Assembly: GCA_036897625.1 (NCBI GenBank)
Contig: JAYMTA010001442.1
Coordinates: forward strand, 1 to 20,022
DNA length: 20,022 nt
Source: Pelargonium cotyledonis
Taxonomy: Eukaryota; Streptophyta; Magnoliopsida; Geraniales; Geraniaceae
Direction: 5' to 3'
Of the stretch, positions 1 through 9,221 are shown piece after piece (within the stretch, counting starts at the first letter, position 1; the number at the start of each line of letters is the position of its first letter). A program made the position numbers and the translations under genes. Below the pieces are notes generated by a model. The model did no database searches. It was given only the letters and a program-made list of their open reading frames with translations, and had not been told where the DNA came from.

Positions 1-30
1 TATATATATGCGTGTGTGTGCACGCGCGCG
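1..30. repeat. Alternating purine-pyrimidine tract (TA/TG/CG)
   Basis: All 30 bases strictly alternate pyrimidine and purine, passing from (TA)n to (GT)n to a CG-rich end. It is a compound microsatellite. Such tracts, particularly the GT and CG part, are the classical sequence type able to adopt left-handed Z-DNA. The window edge cuts it, so its full length is unknown. Confidence 0.85.
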
Positions 31-193
31 TTTTATCAAGACAAAAAAAATTCATATGATTAAGAGAATCTAAGAAAAGAAAGAGAAAAAAAAACATGTT
101 GAATTAGCGGCCTAGCTAATTGATTTAAGAATGAAACTTAAGTTGATCTTTCATAACTAAATAACCCAATTAACATATGAAAAAGAAGAGTGC

Positions 194-453
194 ATGGAGA
201 TGGAGTTACGCACCGTATTGAAGAATCCAGCCAAAAAGGAGGCACCACTAAACATGATGAACAATAGGAGCAGCAAAGCTGCGGTGGCGCCGTCCTTCTT
301 GGGCAGCCACCACCACCAGCTCCGACCTCCTGAAATTGGCCAACCGCCACCACCACCACCGCCACGGCCAAGAGATGATCCATGCCACAACATGTTTCCG
401 TGCACTACTGCTTGCCTGAGCTTCCCAATCCCATAATGCCAAGCTCTGGTCAA
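194..453. other. GC-rich patch, possible exon of uncertain strand
   Basis: This stretch is far richer in G+C than its AT-rich surroundings and is open in several frames on both strands, so coding direction is not decided. On the plus strand an 80-codon ORF (194-436) starts at an ATG with a G at +4 and encodes a Pro-rich product with seven consecutive Pro. On the minus strand, the frame starting at ATG 391-393 has a Gly/Trp-rich segment, then Lys-Lys and a hydrophobic run (LLLLLFIMFSGASFLAGFF), followed by a plausible splice donor (G|GTGCGT, exon edge at 214). A short basic stretch before one membrane span resembles the N-terminal anchor of type II membrane proteins such as some plant prolyl 4-hydroxylases, but that is only a resemblance. 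Any further exons would lie left of the window. The CCA/CCG repeat could make all these frames spurious. Confidence 0.3.
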
Positions 454-1160
454 GCTCTAGTTATTTTAATTTGAAGGTCAACTTTTGAATTTTCTGCTAT
501 TCTATTACTATGCTATGTATTGTATTTTATTAGGTTAGGTAGGTCACTAGAAAATAAGAAAACCAATGAAAATGACTACATCTTGTAGTTGTCACTTGTC
601 AATATTCATACCCCTTTTAACACTACACATCTCTTAGGGCTTCTTTGGCTTGTCTACTTAAAATGTCTAGAGATAATAAAAGATTTGTTCGGTAAACCAT
701 GTCAAGAAGGTTGAAAATCATGAATTTTGAATTATGAGAATGTTTGATAAAATTGTATGAAAGTAATAGTATAATTTGAATTGATGAAAATGTCATTTGA
801 TGAATAAATATCTTATTGTGTCCGTGGTCAACCCTTGAATTATATATCACAGTCGACCTATAATATGGAAGTGAATGTATAACTACGAGGTCGACCCATG
901 TACTTACGGGCCTACGTACCGCAGACACTATTAACATGTTTAACTTAATTCTAAGGTCGACCATAAAAATTATATATAAGTCGATCTTGCTGTATATATT
1001 TTGGTCTACCGTAACATAATTTGATCGACCATAATAGATGTGAGTCAACCACACAGTTTTTATATCGATGAACCCTTTGGACCCTACATTTCATGGTAAG
1101 GATGGTGATCCGAGCAATTAAGTTACATAAAAAGTTTGATTGATTGTCGAAGCAATGTCT
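454..1160. other. Intergenic, AT-rich, with degenerate GGTCGACC motif cluster
   Basis: No gene is supported here. Minus-strand frames at 623-1163 are long only because the GGTCGACC-like motifs and AT-rich spacers happen to lack stops; they have no start context or family resemblance. The sequence from about 637 (GGGCTTCTTTGGCTTGTC) resembles the degenerate ends of plant MITEs, but I found no matching inverted end. Confidence 0.5.
826..1050. repeat. Cluster of eight degenerate GGTCGACC palindromes
   Basis: Eight copies of an RGTCGACC-like 8-mer occur at 826, 851, 889, 955, 979, 1003, 1023 and 1043 (starts), three of them (851, 889, 955) matching at least RGTCGACC exactly. The last five are evenly spaced at 24, 24, 20 and 20 bp with AT-rich spacers, which indicates a decayed tandem array. 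Reverse complements of some copies contain TTGACC, a W-box-like core, but that may be coincidental. Confidence 0.6.
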
Positions 1161-3365
1161 CATCTCACAATAAAATCACACCACGAGATGTGTTTGTACT
1201 TATTTTTGAAAAGAGAATCAGACAAATTCACATGACACGAAACTCAAACTAATTAACTCTCCAAGCAATAACGTGATGAACCATACCCTTCCAAGTCATT
1301 TTCGTGAGTTTAAATTATTTTTATTTGTGACCATTCACAATGAAATACGTGCTTCTACTTCTCTCCTTTCTCCATATTCTTCTTCTAATTTTGTTTTTGT
1401 GCTTAATATTTTGTAGTCTATAACAAGTAACTTTCATAAACAATCGGACCTACCTCCTATATATTACAACTTATCCTATATATATGTATCAACGTATGCA
1501 ACCACAACATTCCACTCCCGACTAAAACCTTATTTCTTTCAAATTCAATGGACTTTTCAAATGCTACTTCAACCTATATGGTCCAGTTACTTTAATCTCT
1601 TTTAGCTCCAATCATATGAATATGAGATCCTAAACCATCCAAAATTTTAGAAAAACATGTCCTATCTACTCCATTATACACATATTTGATACGTTTGTTT
1701 GGTGCTTTTCAATGTAGTTGTGAGATTAATGGTTGTTCACCAAACAATATCTCCAACTTCCCATCCAACATTGAGGTTTCAAATAGTTAATTTTCAAGTC
1801 AATAAAGGTTGGCAACTGACCGTTTAGTGTGATACAAAATTGGATGTTATACGTAGGTTTCGCAACGCATGTTAAAATCGTGCGGCACTGACTGCTCCAA
1901 CTCACCTTTTGCTAGTAGGACTCGTGATACAATTTATAGGAGTCAACATTGACTCGGGTACATTTCACAATTACCTATTGACTAGAGATCAGTTTCGGAG
2001 CCAATCAAGGTACAGACCAAGATGGAAAAACAACCCAACTACATCGACGTGACCTTGTCATCTCCGGATGTAAAAACAAATATACATCTAAGTAGGAATT
2101 GTAGCTGTCAATCTGTCCATTTAAAATTGATGCTACTTTGGGTTCGAAAATTTTAATTTCCTGTGAAGCTTTTTCGGCAACACAGAACTTAGCACTCGGG
2201 CCTGTCTGTTACTCTTTCCTAAATGAATATCCATAGTGCGAAAAACACGTATCCAACAGTTATAGAGACACCTAACTCAAACCTGAACCAAACTACCTTG
2301 TAAGCAGAGTTCCGAAATGCACACCCAGATAGACTGTTCAGTTCCGACTCTTCTCATTGATATCTATTTCAAGTATTCCCACAGTTTGGAGCACACCTTT
2401 TGCTGAGGCTGGGGCTGCAGCTACTGGACCTAAAACAAAGCCTAGAAAAAGTAGCAAGTGAGCTGAAATTTCAAATACCATGTGCATGTAATGGAAAGTG
2501 TTAATTATATGAGCAATATTCAGTCTCAGCATCGTGCCGAAAGAACTAGGCTACGTCAGAGAAAAAGAAAATGAACTAAGGAGCAGATGAATTCATGGGA
2601 AATATGCATGCTCAAATGTGCATACTAAATTGAACAATATAATATAAATAACAGAAAAAAAATTGATTTTTGTATGGTTCAGATCAGTGGACTGAAACAA
2701 CAGCAATGAACTAGAGCACATCGACTTCTCAAGTCAAGCTTGGGCAGGATAATAAAACATGAGCCCGTTCTTATTTTTTTCTCTCTGCACCACACATGAT
2801 ATAGATATACTGAATGAAGTCTACTCTTTCTAGAAATAATGAGTTCATGTTTACCTACTTACCTTCAATATAAAAAGGAAATTGCGAAGATACTTATGAA
2901 ATAAAAAAACTATGTTGGAACAATCCAACAACTCATTCCCAACTAAATCGGCCCCAGCACGATAGTGATCAGTACATATTCATCTGAATACTAGTGAATT
3001 AGTGATCTATACAAGAGTAGCACCAGTCAATCCAGTATTTTCCTTGGTTTAGTTTAAGCTGACAAATAACTTTCTATTTGTACCATCAACCATTATAGTT
3101 CATAATGAAAAAAGAAAACCAGGGAAGCGTAAACAAATCATTTATTTCTTAGCTCACTTTCCTAAAGGTTGCTAACCTCATGTAATGCATGGAAATAAAG
3201 TGCAGCTCTAAGAAAAGAACATGGAAAACATCCAATCACAAATGTGCACAATAATCTACTGCTTGAACATAAACCAAGGCATAAAGTTGTGACCACAGTA
3301 TACAATGATCATTGAATTTCAGAAAAAAATTAAGTTTGAAAATGATAAAAACAATTGATACAACA
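1161..3365. other. Intergenic region with no supported gene
   Basis: AT-rich sequence. The only frame that caught the eye is 2338-2532 on the minus strand (64 codons, an Ala-rich C-terminal part after a hydrophobic run). It lacks a recognisable family and neighbouring exons. TAD1 transcripts read toward this region, but their 3' end is expected well to the right of it. Confidence 0.5.
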
Positions 3366-3545
3366 GTTTGGTAGCGTTTGGATTAGAATTTTTGCTCAAG
3401 GATGGGAATCAAGAACTGAAACTGGAATCAAATTCTCATTGTTTATGTTTTTATTGACATTTTTTGGTCATGAAAATGACTCCGAGAGGGAACCTCATTC
3501 TCATTCCCATTTTTGATACCCACTCCCATCCAAACACTATCAAAC
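3366..3545. mobile_element. MITE-like element, about 180 bp, with terminal inverted repeats
   Basis: The left end GTTTGGTAGCGTTTGGAT (3366-3383) is the inverted complement of 3528-3545 with 16 of 18 bases matching. Inside the ends, GGATGGGAATC-type and ATTCTCATTCCCAT-type motifs continue the inverted symmetry. This GGGAATG-rich, TTTGGAT-ended architecture is common in small non-autonomous plant DNA transposons. No coding capacity is present. I could not identify a clean target-site duplication, so the exact ends and superfamily are uncertain. Confidence 0.55.
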
Positions 3546-3559
3546 TATATTTGTACTAA

Positions 3560-3856
3560 GGTTACATTTGGAATAATTTTGATGGGAATCACAAATGGCA
3601 ATCACTCTGTATTTTGCATAAGTTACAAACCATGCATTCACATATGCACTAGCACTACCATCCTCATTCCAATCTCTCACATAACCCCATTTAAACGCCC
3701 TCCGAATGAAAATGATATGAGATTCCCTTTCTCTAATAGTTAAATGCCTTTACACATGAGACAATATTGCATGTAGATAGAGTAATAGACACAAAGAAGC
3801 ATAATATTCTCATTCCCATTCCTATTCCTATTTTAAAAAAAAAATCAAGCACAACC
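3560..3856. mobile_element. Possible Tourist/PIF-Harbinger-like MITE with TAA target duplication
   Basis: The element is bounded by TAA on both sides (3557-3559 and 3857-3859), the 3-bp TWA-type duplication of PIF/Harbinger elements. Ends are GGTTACATTTGG and, inverted, GGTTGTGCTTGA: the first four bases and an internal TTG match, and several of the differences are transitions. Internal GATGGGAATC near the left end and ATTCTCATTCCCATTCC near the right end (3807 onward) are also inverted. It lies 14 bp from the preceding MITE-like element and shares its GGGAATG motifs. The plus-strand frame 3513-3743 spans both elements and is not a gene. Confidence 0.4.
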
Positions 3857-4102
3857 TAACAATTTGTATCGTATCATTAATATACAGTTACATATTGTAT
3901 GTCTAATCTGATATTTATCATAGTAGATTAACTGGAATGTATCTAAGGAGAGCCATTATATTATAGAACTCTGTGGCATAACAGTAAGCATGCAAAGTAA
4001 TGTTCCATAATCGGTTTTTCAAAACAGTAGTAAGACCATCAGTATAATTACATTTGAGAACCATTTCAATTGTTCTTTACAAAAACTCACCAAACTATCT
4101 CA

Positions 4103-6919
4103 CTATGAGAAGGCCTCGTAGTCCAAGGGTTTCAAAAGCCAACTACTAAAAGGGGGTCTTCCTTTGAACACTTTAGAGGTTAGAGTGTATTCTTGAGCTC
4201 CTTCCTGTAAAACAATTAAGAACTTGAAGCCTTCTTAGCTATCTGTTGATAGATAATCAATTTTTCGATAAAAGCCAACAGAGAACGAGGTTAGAGTGAA
4301 TTTTTTTTTTTTCCAGAGTTATTGAAGAACTTAACATGCAACGATAAATAACCAGCAATCAAAGATTCAAAGTGAAAACAATTAAATAAATTGGAGAAAA
4401 CGCTAAAACTATATAAGTAAAAAAGCAGTCCGTACATTTGTATCTGGAGCATACCTTTAATTCTCGATAAGAAATCCCATTGTCGGAACTTCTGGCAGCA
4501 TATTCATGCCCTAACGACAAGAACACCTCCAATAATCGCTTTCTGAAAATTATAATAAGTGTTATTACTTCATGATTGTCAAAGACTCAAAAGTACAATT
4601 GATTGTACAAAGCTTGTCAGCTTACTTGCATAAAGATGACTCAGTAGCTGGAGAAAGTGCTCCTTTTGCCGAGGTGCCTTGCTTCCGTCCTGTGGTCCCA
4701 AGAATGACTTCATGCAAACCAGATTTATTCCAGCATATTGAATACCTGCATATCCAGACAGCAAAAGGTCCTTAGTTCAGCCAATTTCAGATTAACCTGT
4801 ACTTCTCAGAAATGATAAAATTCAGTGAAGTACCCGCATGTTAAAGTGGCCTGGGCTGTTTCAGAGTGTTGAAACTCCCTCAGAGGTACAGGGGCTACCA
4901 AAAATAGTGGCTGTTGAGCACAATGAAATGGCTATTATTTTACTCATATTCCATATTACTGAGATATTACAAGCATTACAGACCTTTTGCACTAGAAAGG
5001 GACTTGTTAGCTCATTCGACAATGGAAGGACTCGATCATACAAAGCTTTTTTCATGTGATCCCCCAGGGGTAGATTCTCTGAACTATTAGGTGATCGTCC
5101 AACAGTAATGGAAGAGATGTAAACAGGATGAAGAAAGTATGAAAGTAAAGCTCCTAAGATAAGAAGAAAGATAGATGTGTTACATTTAATCTGTGCTCCA
5201 GTGACTCCAATTACTTACTAAAGTACTTTCAGTGACATAGCAAAAACAACTCATAAGTTAGAATAATAAAACATATCTTTCAAAAAGAAAGAAAGAAAGA
5301 ATGTGAAAATTTAATAATTCTACAGGTTGGCACATGTCATGCACATAATTACATTATAGATACAAGCTAACGCTGCTAAATAATTATTCCTAGCACAAAT
5401 ATCAATAATGAAATGTTATAGCAATCAAATGATATCTAATAATGATACAAGTTTATTAATTTTACATATTTGTATTATTTTTCTTTGCTTGAACAAGAGA
5501 TGTTTAATCCATAACAAAAGTAACAAACCTTGAACTCCGACAACATTCCAACGAGCAATCTTGTCAGAGCAGCTAACAGACAATGTTGTATTGCCACGAC
5601 CAGGCTTCCTCTGAACCAAGCCAATGAGTCTTGAACCATCATCTGATAATGGATCCACATTATACCAGTTTAGTTCGCCCCAAATTTAACAAAATAAAAT
5701 TATTTTCTGATGCCTTACATGAAACAGGAACTAATTGGCAATGATACTCAATCAAACACAATAATGGTATCAAGATAAACTGTAACAGAAAACTCTCTCA
5801 CTGAATAATTGACCATAGTAGTTGGGTAAGTAACAAACATGAAACTAGCAATCATACGAAACATCATAGGGCAGAAAAATGTTGATCAATTCATTTCAAT
5901 CAGCAATTCTCACATGGGTTGTTTTAAGTTCCCAAATTGGAGATATTTTGTTCATGTTAAGTCCCTGTTCATTGATCTAGTACATCAGGGTTTAGCATGA
6001 TGTATCTTTCAAAAGGAATCAGATATATGCTTTACTTACATGACATAAAGTTGAGACCCTCGCAAGAGTCAACAAATTGGAAAATGGAAACTATCATTGC
6101 GTAACATTATCTTTTGCGGAAGCGTTAGGCAAATAATCTTTTAAACAATTGAGCACACCAGTAGACAATAATTCATTACCTTCTTGTGGGGAAATACATG
6201 TTAGTGAAGAGGTTGAACTCAAAGAAGCGTCACCACCTACAAGAGCAATCATATAAAGATGTATAGATTAGTCAACAAATATATGCAAATAAGATATCCT
6301 TAAGCAATAAAAACTATCATTTCACATGAAAAATACAATCTAGTAAGAAAAAGGGAACATCACCAAGAATTAGTACATGGCAACTGCGAAATATAGAGAT
6401 GCAACTGCCAACCGTCTCTGATGATGTATTTTCTTTGGCCGAGGCCATCCGACTCCAAATGAAACAGTGAGTTTTTAACATCACCACCATGGAAGTGATT
6501 GAATCTGTCCATGCTCATAATTCTTATCAGTCCATGCTCATAATTCTTATCAGTTAGGCATTGAATCTCAGCATACAAGAACCTGGTGCAGTGGGAAGAA
6601 ATAAATTCTTCAGAGCAGCAATTGTAAATTACATCTAAAATCGAGAGACCAGGGAGCAGAAATTGGAAATAGTAAGGTCCGTGGATTGAAGAAAGGTCAT
6701 TGAGAGTATCAAAGAATGAGACCAAATAAAGCTAAGGAAGCAATTAGCGACCTGATGAGAGCTCTACGAGCGATGATTTCAGCATGGGAATCATTGACGA
6801 CGTCACCTCGCGGACTCCGGAGCGAATGGCCAATGCACTTAGTTCCGGTTCCTAGAGCAACCACCTCCAATTCTGAATGCGAAAGAAGAGAGAATCGGTA
6901 GGTGAGAAAATGCAAATAC

Positions 6920-6950
<31 letters not shown>

Positions 6951-7093
6951 TTGGTACCTTTGGAAGGGGAGGAGATGAGGAAGGCGGCGAGGACGGTGAC
7001 TTCGCGGCCCTGCGGCTTTCCCTTCTTGGGAAGCGATCGGTACACAGAAAATACCTTCTCCGAGACCTTGTCTCCCCATGAAGGAACCTCCAT
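4103..7093 (-). CDS. TAD1: tRNA-specific adenosine deaminase 1 (TAD1/ADAT1), ten exons, 396 aa
   Basis: TAD1 deaminates adenosine 37, next to the anticodon of tRNA-Ala, to inosine; it belongs to the ADAR/ADAT1 deaminase family. Exons (minus): 7093-6958, 6872-6752, 6582-6377, 6236-6180, 5642-5529, 5153-4984, 4910-4834, 4745-4626, 4542-4455, 4204-4103. All introns are GT-AG, phases agree, and the total is 1191 nt ending in TAG. The start is the ATG of [14 protein letters not shown] (7091-7093); the in-frame codon at 7175-7177 is TTG, so no upstream ATG extension was found. Family landmarks: GTGTKCIG, then [13 protein letters not shown] with His75 (zinc ligand) and Glu77 (proton relay), PCGDAS with Cys155, and [15 protein letters not shown] with Cys198 (the other zinc ligands), then [13 protein letters not shown] and KQGTSAKGA. 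All catalytic residues are present, so the enzyme looks functional. Residues around 95-110 include a 23-bp tandem duplication read in two frames. Assignment is firm; exact intron ends are inferred from consensus and frame. Confidence 0.93.
6507..6554. repeat. 23-bp perfect tandem duplication inside TAD1 exon 3
   Basis: Two identical 23-bp units occupy 6508-6530 and 6531-6553, with one extra matching base at each side. They lie in the coding exon of TAD1. Because 23 is not a multiple of three, the same bases are translated as TDKNYEHG in the first copy and LIRIMSM in the second. The frame is open across both, and the conserved sequence on either side (FLYAEIQ before, HLYISQLPC after) is in a consistent frame only with the duplication present. 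Confidence 0.95.
6924..6950. repeat. (GA)n microsatellite in TAD1 intron 1
   Basis: A 27-bp uninterrupted GA run lies within the 85-bp first intron of TAD1 (6873-6957). On the transcribed strand it is a CT run close after the 5' splice site. Confidence 0.9.
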
Positions 7094-7329
7094 TACAGCC
7101 ACTGTGTCCCAATTTTCAATCAACTGAACGCTCTTGAAAACGAAGAGAACAGAGGTCGGGATGAAAATGGGCCGCAATTGAAATAATGGGATTCAATTTT
7201 CTTAGTTTGTTTTGGAAATGGGCTTCAGAAATCAGGTTGAAACACAAAATCTATTTCTTCGATTTTCTTTTTTTTTTTCTTTTTACGGTTCTTCGATATT
7301 TTTTTTTTCCTAGAAATATAAAGATACCA

Positions 7330-7338
7330 TTAAACAAA
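7330..7338. repeat. Left 9-bp target-site duplication TTAAACAAA
   Basis: TTAAACAAA directly precedes the Mutator-like element and is repeated exactly at 8301-8309. Nine base pairs is the typical duplication length for Mutator-superfamily insertion. Confidence 0.75.
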
Positions 7339-8300
7339 GACTAAATTACACATATACTATGTCAGATAACTAAACGTCCAAAATTTTCGTTAAAATTAAC
7401 AAAATATTTCAAAAAATCTATCATGTGCCTACAACATGCCCAATATTTTTATGAAATTTCAAAATTGCCCTTCACTATATTACTTTTCTTCTTCATCAGG
7501 AACATGTTCATCATGCTTCACCGAAAACTTCAAAGCTTTTCGGCGAGATCTTTACAAAAAAAAAATTAAAATTAATCCCAACAAACTTCAAATCATCACA
7601 ACAATTAATCCAAAATCTTAATCAATTTGTACATATGGTATACAATTTACACTTAATGAACCAAAAATTATCAAAAAATTTTACCAAAATTACAAAAAAA
7701 AAAAAACAATATACAGATTCAGCAAGAGAGAGACGTCGAAGGCTCGCAGGAGCTCGCGATTGCCGGATATGGAGCTTGTCGTCGTCGTCGAAGAGCATAC
7801 CAGATATGGCCTCCACAAGCGTGTCTCGACGGCCACGGCCAACAAAAATGCTATGTTGACCTCTTCTTTGCTCTTATAAAGCCCGGAATCAAGCAGGAAC
7901 TTGAAAAGAGAAAAGAATATTCAACAACAGCAAATTTCAACTTGCATAGAAGCTGAAAATCTCATCTTTTCTAGTTCCACATTGCCAACCTAATTAGCAA
8001 ATCATCTTCAGTAATAGAGAGAAATGATTCTGAATGACTGAAGAAGAAAGAAATCGAAGATGATAGAGTGATGATCTCACCTTTTGTTTTTCTTTTTAAG
8101 TTTTAAGGGTCTGTTTGCCATGGTTTTTTTTAATTAAAAGGGTATTTTGGTCATTTTATCACAATGGATGGAGATATGGATGAAAAATTGGACGGATAGT
8201 TATCTAACATAGTACAGGGTAGCCAATAGTTACAAACTAAAGTTCAGAGTAGGTATGTGTAAAATATGTTAAGTACATGATAGGTATGTATAATTTTCCC
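7339..8300. mobile_element. Non-autonomous Mutator-like element, 962 bp
   Basis: A perfect 9-bp direct repeat flanks the element (7330-7338, 8301-8309). The ends are inverted: GACTAAATTACACATA at the left against GGGAAAATTATACATA at the right, and further in, 7355-7381 matches the reverse complement of 8188-8214 at 24 of 27 positions. The left end has lost about 70 bp compared with the right end. Long inverted ends with a 9-bp duplication are the hallmark of MULEs. No transposase frame is present. The middle holds a GC-rich patch (about 7725-7855) unlike the AT-rich rest, open on the minus strand (7622-7816), which may be a captured gene piece as in Pack-MULEs; its source is not recognised. 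A related copy starts near 19272. The element sits about 240 bp upstream of the TAD1 start codon. Confidence 0.75.
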
Positions 8301-8309
8301 TTAAACAAA
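8301..8309. repeat. Right 9-bp target-site duplication TTAAACAAA
   Basis: Exact copy of 7330-7338, immediately after the right end (ATAATTTTCCC) of the Mutator-like element. Confidence 0.75.
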
Positions 8310-8406
8310 AGTAGAGCGAACAGAATTCAAAATGTTACAGTTTAAAATATTATAGATCCACTTATGTATTTTTTTTTTCCTTGCCTTTCTAATAAGGCTA
8401 ATAAGT

Positions 8407-9207
8407 ATCTCCAAATAAGTGAATCACCAATGATTCTCAGTGGTCGTTTCTCCTGTATGGGTGTACTAGCGGCGGCTAGGTTTTGGGGTAGTTTAAGAGC
8501 AACATCAGTGGGTTGAGGTCTGATCAAGTAGTAGATTAGGGTTTCTCTCTTTCAAGAGCAGCGGTTGCGGCTCTTTGGCTGTCAGTTATGGCTTTCGTTT
8601 GTGGCGGCTAGGGTTTGGAAAGTGGTGTTTAGGGCGTCGGCATCATCATCATCGAAGATTGCGGTTATGGCAGAGTTCAGTCCAGGGAAAGTTTCAAGTG
8701 GCTCCCGTGATAGGTTCATGTCACAGGTAAGCCGAGATCGATCGAGTTTGGTTTGGCGAGTTGTGTTGATGGTCATTTGGTAGTTGCAGGAGGTTGCTCG
8801 ACAGATCGGGTGGGAGGGCTTACCTAGTGCCCCTGATTTGGTTTATACTTTAGTACTCAAACTGAAAGAGTACAAGATTTTTTAGGGTCGAGGTGTTTCC
8901 CGTGACAGGATTAGGTCACGTCTGATTCAACACGTGATGGTACAGGTCCGAAGGTGTGGTATGGAAATGGTTGGACAGACCAATGGGGAGGGCTTGCTTG
9001 TGCCCCTGGTTTGATTAACTTGGTTTTACTCATGTCAAAAGAATTTTTACTCATTGGTTCAAATCCTCTGTTGGTCTACGTTTCACATAGTTGTTTACTT
9101 GTTTGGTTGCAGTTTAGTTTGATTAGGTTTAGTTTTTGTTGTTTTCTCTATTATGTAATGTTGCATTTTATTCAATAATGAAAGTTGTTTGTTCAATATC
9201 AAAAAAA
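8407..9207 (+). mobile_element. Probable polyadenylated retroposon, about 800 bp
   Basis: The segment ends in a short A run (9201-9207) after an AT-rich tail (TTCAATAATGAAAG...), and CTAATAAGT occurs just before it (8398-8406) and shortly after it (9213-9221), suggesting a target-site duplication. A five-base gap between the A run and the right repeat makes this imperfect. The interior is G/T-rich with TAGGGTTT boxes near the 5' end, as in plant 5' leaders. It contains two related blocks: a CCCGTGA-YAGG block at about 8694 and 8889, and a GGGAGGGCTT-TGCCCCTG block at about 8811 and 8985. No reverse transcriptase is visible. It could be a LINE derivative, a non-autonomous retroposon or a decayed processed transcript. 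Confidence 0.45.
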
Positions 9208-9221
9208 TGAGACTAATAAGT

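Noticed and set aside
623..1163. Minus-strand frames of 143 and 70 codons
   Set aside because: They run through the GGTCGACC motif cluster and AT-rich DNA, have no recognisable domain, and the open frame is explained by the repeats.
2338..2532. Minus-strand 64-codon frame with an Ala-rich C-terminus
   Set aside because: It has no partner exons with matching splice phase that I could find and no family resemblance, so it is not called a gene.
3513..3743. Plus-strand 76-codon frame
   Set aside because: It crosses two MITE-like elements and consists of their CATTCCCAT-type repeats.
7094..7177. N-terminal extension of TAD1 by 28 residues
   Set aside because: The in-frame codon at 7175-7177 is TTG. 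The ATG at 7091-7093 begins the sequence conserved in the family.
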